A DNA stretch of 20,922 nucleotides, from IMG/VR virus record IMGVR_UViG_3300033141_004241, positions 1 through 20,922 of that record. One strand, given 5' to 3'. This document shows, in pieces, positions 19,246 to 20,922 of the stretch. The position numbers and the translations under genes are program-made. The notes beneath the pieces were generated by a model, which saw only the letters and a program-made list of their open reading frames with translations, was not told the DNA's origin and searched no databases. Every line of letters starts with the position of its first letter. Positions within the stretch are counted from its first letter, which is position 1. The stretch is from a virus.

Positions 19246-19274
19246 TTGCCCGACCGCCAGCTTTCGGGTGTAAT
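19246..19274 (+). promoter_or_regulatory. Weak sigma-70-like promoter for the 70 aa gene
   Basis: TTGCCC (19246-19251) and TGTAAT (19269-19274) are 17 bases apart, ending 52 bases before ATG 19327. Matches are four of six and five of six, so the call is consensus-based only. It follows the terminator at 19178-19210, which makes a fresh promoter necessary. Confidence 0.4.
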
Positions 19275-19326
19275 CTCCTTGCAGATGCCGATTCCTCGGC
19301 GCATCGCCGGGTGGAAGGAGACGGGT

Positions 19327-19539
19327 ATGCCGAAGTACAACAACCAGTTCGTACGACCCCATCACTACGACCATGACATCGTCAACGAGAAGGGGAGCAA
19401 GGTTGGCACAATCCGGGTGAAGCCAACGGGCGTGCTGTGGAAGCCAAAGAGCGCCATGAAGTTCTACGCCGTCCCGCTGGATCGTTTTGTCGAATGGATC
19501 ACTGGCGACCAAGCGAAGGCCTCCCGCACGAAGAGTTAG
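19327..19539 (+). CDS. Unknown protein, 70 aa
   Basis: ATG 19327 is preceded by GGAAGGAG at six bases. The protein begins MPKYNNQFVRPHHYDHDIVN and continues EKGSKVGTIRVKPTGVLWKP, then KSAMKFYAVPLDRFVEWITG. It is basic and aromatic, with a strand series (VGTIRVKPTGVLWKP), and could be a small beta-barrel or nucleic-acid-binding protein. It ends opposite the methyltransferase gene: its TAG (19537-19539) overlaps the 3' end of that gene by four bases. I do not recognise it. It has its own promoter-like site and a terminator upstream, so it is likely expressed independently. Confidence 0.6.
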   Translation: MPKYNNQFVRPHHYDHDIVNEKGSKVGTIRVKPTGVLWKPKSAMKFYAVPLDRFVEWITGDQAKASRTKS

Positions 19540-20879
19540 GGCTTTGCTGCTGTCTGGGTTTCCGGCGCCGCCGAGCGGCACTCAATCCTCTGCGCTTGGC
19601 GTCCCGTGAACCTTTCCCATCGCTGGACGATCACGTCCGCGTACAGGGGGTCGATCTCCATCAGGAAGGCGTGACGGCCCGTCTGCTGCGCCGCGATCAG
19701 CGTGGACCCCGATCCGCCGAACAGGTCGAGGACGTTCTCGCCGGTCACGGACGAGTATTGCAGGGACCGGACGGCCAGCTCGACGGGCTTCTCCGTCAAG
19801 TGAATCATGCTCTGCGGGTTGACCTTCTTGACCGACCAGACGTCGCTGATGTTCGGCGGCCCGTGGAAGATGTGGGCGGCGCCCTCCTTCCAGCCGTAGA
19901 AGCACCACTCATGGTTGCCCATGAAGTCCTTGCGCGTGAGAACGGGGTGCTCCTTGACCCAGATGATCATCTGCGAGAAGTACAGCTCGCAGTCCTTCAG
20001 CGCGTTGGGGTAGTTCCAGATGTTCGAGTAGCCGCCCCAGATGTAGAACGCCCGGCCGGGCAGCAGGACGCGCCGGATGTTCCCGAACCACGCCCGCAGC
20101 AGGCTGGCGAACTCCTCGTCGCTGACGAAGTCGCCCTCCAGCGGTCGGTCCTTCGGGCGAAGCTTCTTCGTGGTGGCATGGACCCGGCCGCGAAGCTTGG
20201 CGTCCATGCCCTGCTGGCCGGCGTACTTCCTCTTCGCCTTCGCGGTGACCATGGCGTTGCCGCTGCGCGGGGCGACCTTGACCCCATACGGGGGATCGGT
20301 GTTCACGAGATGAACCGGCGCGCCGTCCAGGAGCCGGTCCACATCGGCCGCGTTGCCGCTGTCCCCGCAGAGCAAGCGGTGGTCGCCGAGGATGTATAGG
20401 TCACCCCGGCGCGAGACGGGCTCGTCGGGCGGCTCGGGCACGTCGTCCGGATCGGTCAGGCCATCGCCGACGCCCGGGTCCAGCAGCTTGGCGAGCGCCT
20501 CCTGGTCGAAGCCCAGCAGGCCCAGGTCGTAGTCCATGCCCTGGAGATCCTTCAGCTCGATGGGCAGCAGCTCGTAGTCCCAGTCGGCGATGCTGGCGGT
20601 CTGGTTGTCGGCTAGGCGGTACGCCTTGATCTGGGCCTCGGTGAGGTCAGTGGCGACATGCACCGGCACCTTCTTGAGCCCGAGCCGCCGCGCCGCCTTC
20701 CATCTCGTGTGCCCAACGATGATCACGCCGTCCCTGTCGATCACGACCGGCTGTCGCCAGCCGAACTCCTTCAGGCTGGCGGCGACGGCCTCGACGGCGG
20801 CGTCATTGACGCGGGGGTTGCCCGGATAGGGCCGGATGTCGTCGATGTTCCGCTGCTCGATCTTCATCTGCGCGTTCAT
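19536..20879 (-). CDS. ParB-like domain fused to DNA N4/N6 methyltransferase, 447 aa
   Basis: The N-terminal part (residues about 6-90) is a ParB/sulfiredoxin-like domain, with GHTRWKAARRLG at 56-67. The C-terminal part (about 160-430) is a DNA methyltransferase that would methylate the amino group of adenine or cytosine using S-adenosylmethionine: catalytic motif TDPPYG at 194-199 and the AdoMet-binding motif DLFGGSGST at 385-393. The order, catalytic motif first, is the beta class (N6_N4_Mtase). Phages often carry this fusion next to packaging genes; it may protect phage DNA from restriction or mark it. The specific sequence is not predictable. No restriction enzyme is adjacent, so it is an orphan enzyme. 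Start ATG 20879 has GGAG 11 bases upstream; a second ATG at 20867 (MKIEQRN) is an alternative. Confidence 0.85.
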   Translation of the reverse strand: MNAQMKIEQRNIDDIRPYPGNPRVNDAAVEAVAASLKEFGWRQPVVIDRDGVIIVGHTRWKAARRLGLKKVPVHVATDLTEAQIKAYRLADNQTASIADWDYELLPIELKDLQGMDYDLGLLGFDQEALAKLLDPGVGDGLTDPDDVPEPPDEPVSRRGDLYILGDHRLLCGDSGNAADVDRLLDGAPVHLVNTDPPYGVKVAPRSGNAMVTAKAKRKYAGQQGMDAKLRGRVHATTKKLRPKDRPLEGDFVSDEEFASLLRAWFGNIRRVLLPGRAFYIWGGYSNIWNYPNALKDCELYFSQMIIWVKEHPVLTRKDFMGNHEWCFYGWKEGAAHIFHGPPNISDVWSVKKVNPQSMIHLTEKPVELAVRSLQYSSVTGENVLDLFGGSGSTLIAAQQTGRHAFLMEIDPLYADVIVQRWERFTGRQAQRIECRSAAPETQTAAKP

Positions 20880-20922
20880 GTGGCGTTTTTCTCCGAAAAC
20901 AAACTGTGGTCGGCGGCGCGGC

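Noticed and set aside
1-20922. CRISPR arrays, tRNA genes, insertion sequences, integrase and attachment sites
   Set aside because: No regularly spaced repeats, cloverleaf-type sequence, transposase or integrase reading frame was recognised on either strand by eye; short tRNAs could still be missed without a covariance search.

Overview
The window is GC-rich (about two thirds G+C in the lines I counted) and is almost entirely one tailed-phage or prophage late region, read mainly on the minus strand. The gene order (terminase, portal, protease/scaffold, capsid, head-tail joining, tail tube, tail chaperone, tape measure) is that of a long-tailed siphovirus. No ribosomal, metabolic or attachment-site sequence is visible, so a free phage and a prophage cannot be told apart. 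The host is uncertain. From memory, the HARE-HTH protein, the zinc-ribbon protein and the 50-codon gene before the terminase resemble families common in Planctomycetota-type genomes and their phages. That is a weak inference.

Right end (about 18,100-20,900): a ParB-like/DNA methyltransferase fusion on the minus strand faces three small plus-strand genes (80 aa unknown, 173 aa HARE-HTH protein, 70 aa unknown). A rho-independent terminator follows the HARE-HTH gene and a weak promoter precedes the 70 aa gene. A lower-GC divergent region with repeated TGTGGC words separates these genes from the late genes.

Packaging and head (about 9,350-18,100, minus strand): a 50 aa gene overlaps the large terminase, followed by a zinc-ribbon/AT-hook-like protein. 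Next comes a lower-GC two-gene cassette (110 aa unknown plus a seven-repeat ankyrin protein). A 323-base non-coding leader carrying a promoter-like site and then an intrinsic terminator separates it from the head genes. These are a gpW-like protein, the portal, a protease with fused scaffold (with an internal start for scaffold alone), the major capsid protein, a cement-like protein and a head-tail joiner.

Neck, tail and lysis-like genes (about 1-9,350, minus strand): a one-pass membrane protein, a probable neck/terminator protein, several unrecognised structural genes, a gp10-like tail completion protein, the tail tube and a tail chaperone with a -1 frameshift extension. Three small membrane or lipoprotein genes that look like lysis genes follow. 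A plus-strand winged-helix gene with its own strong promoter is inserted just before the tape measure gene. Two tail-tip candidates follow the tape measure, the last cut by the window edge.

The points most worth checking are the chaperone frameshift, the nested scaffold start, the promoter-then-terminator leader of the head operon, the ankyrin cassette, the inserted winged-helix gene, the lysis-like genes inside the tail module, and a hairpin that buries a ribosome binding site. Functions of individual small structural genes rest on position and general resemblance.
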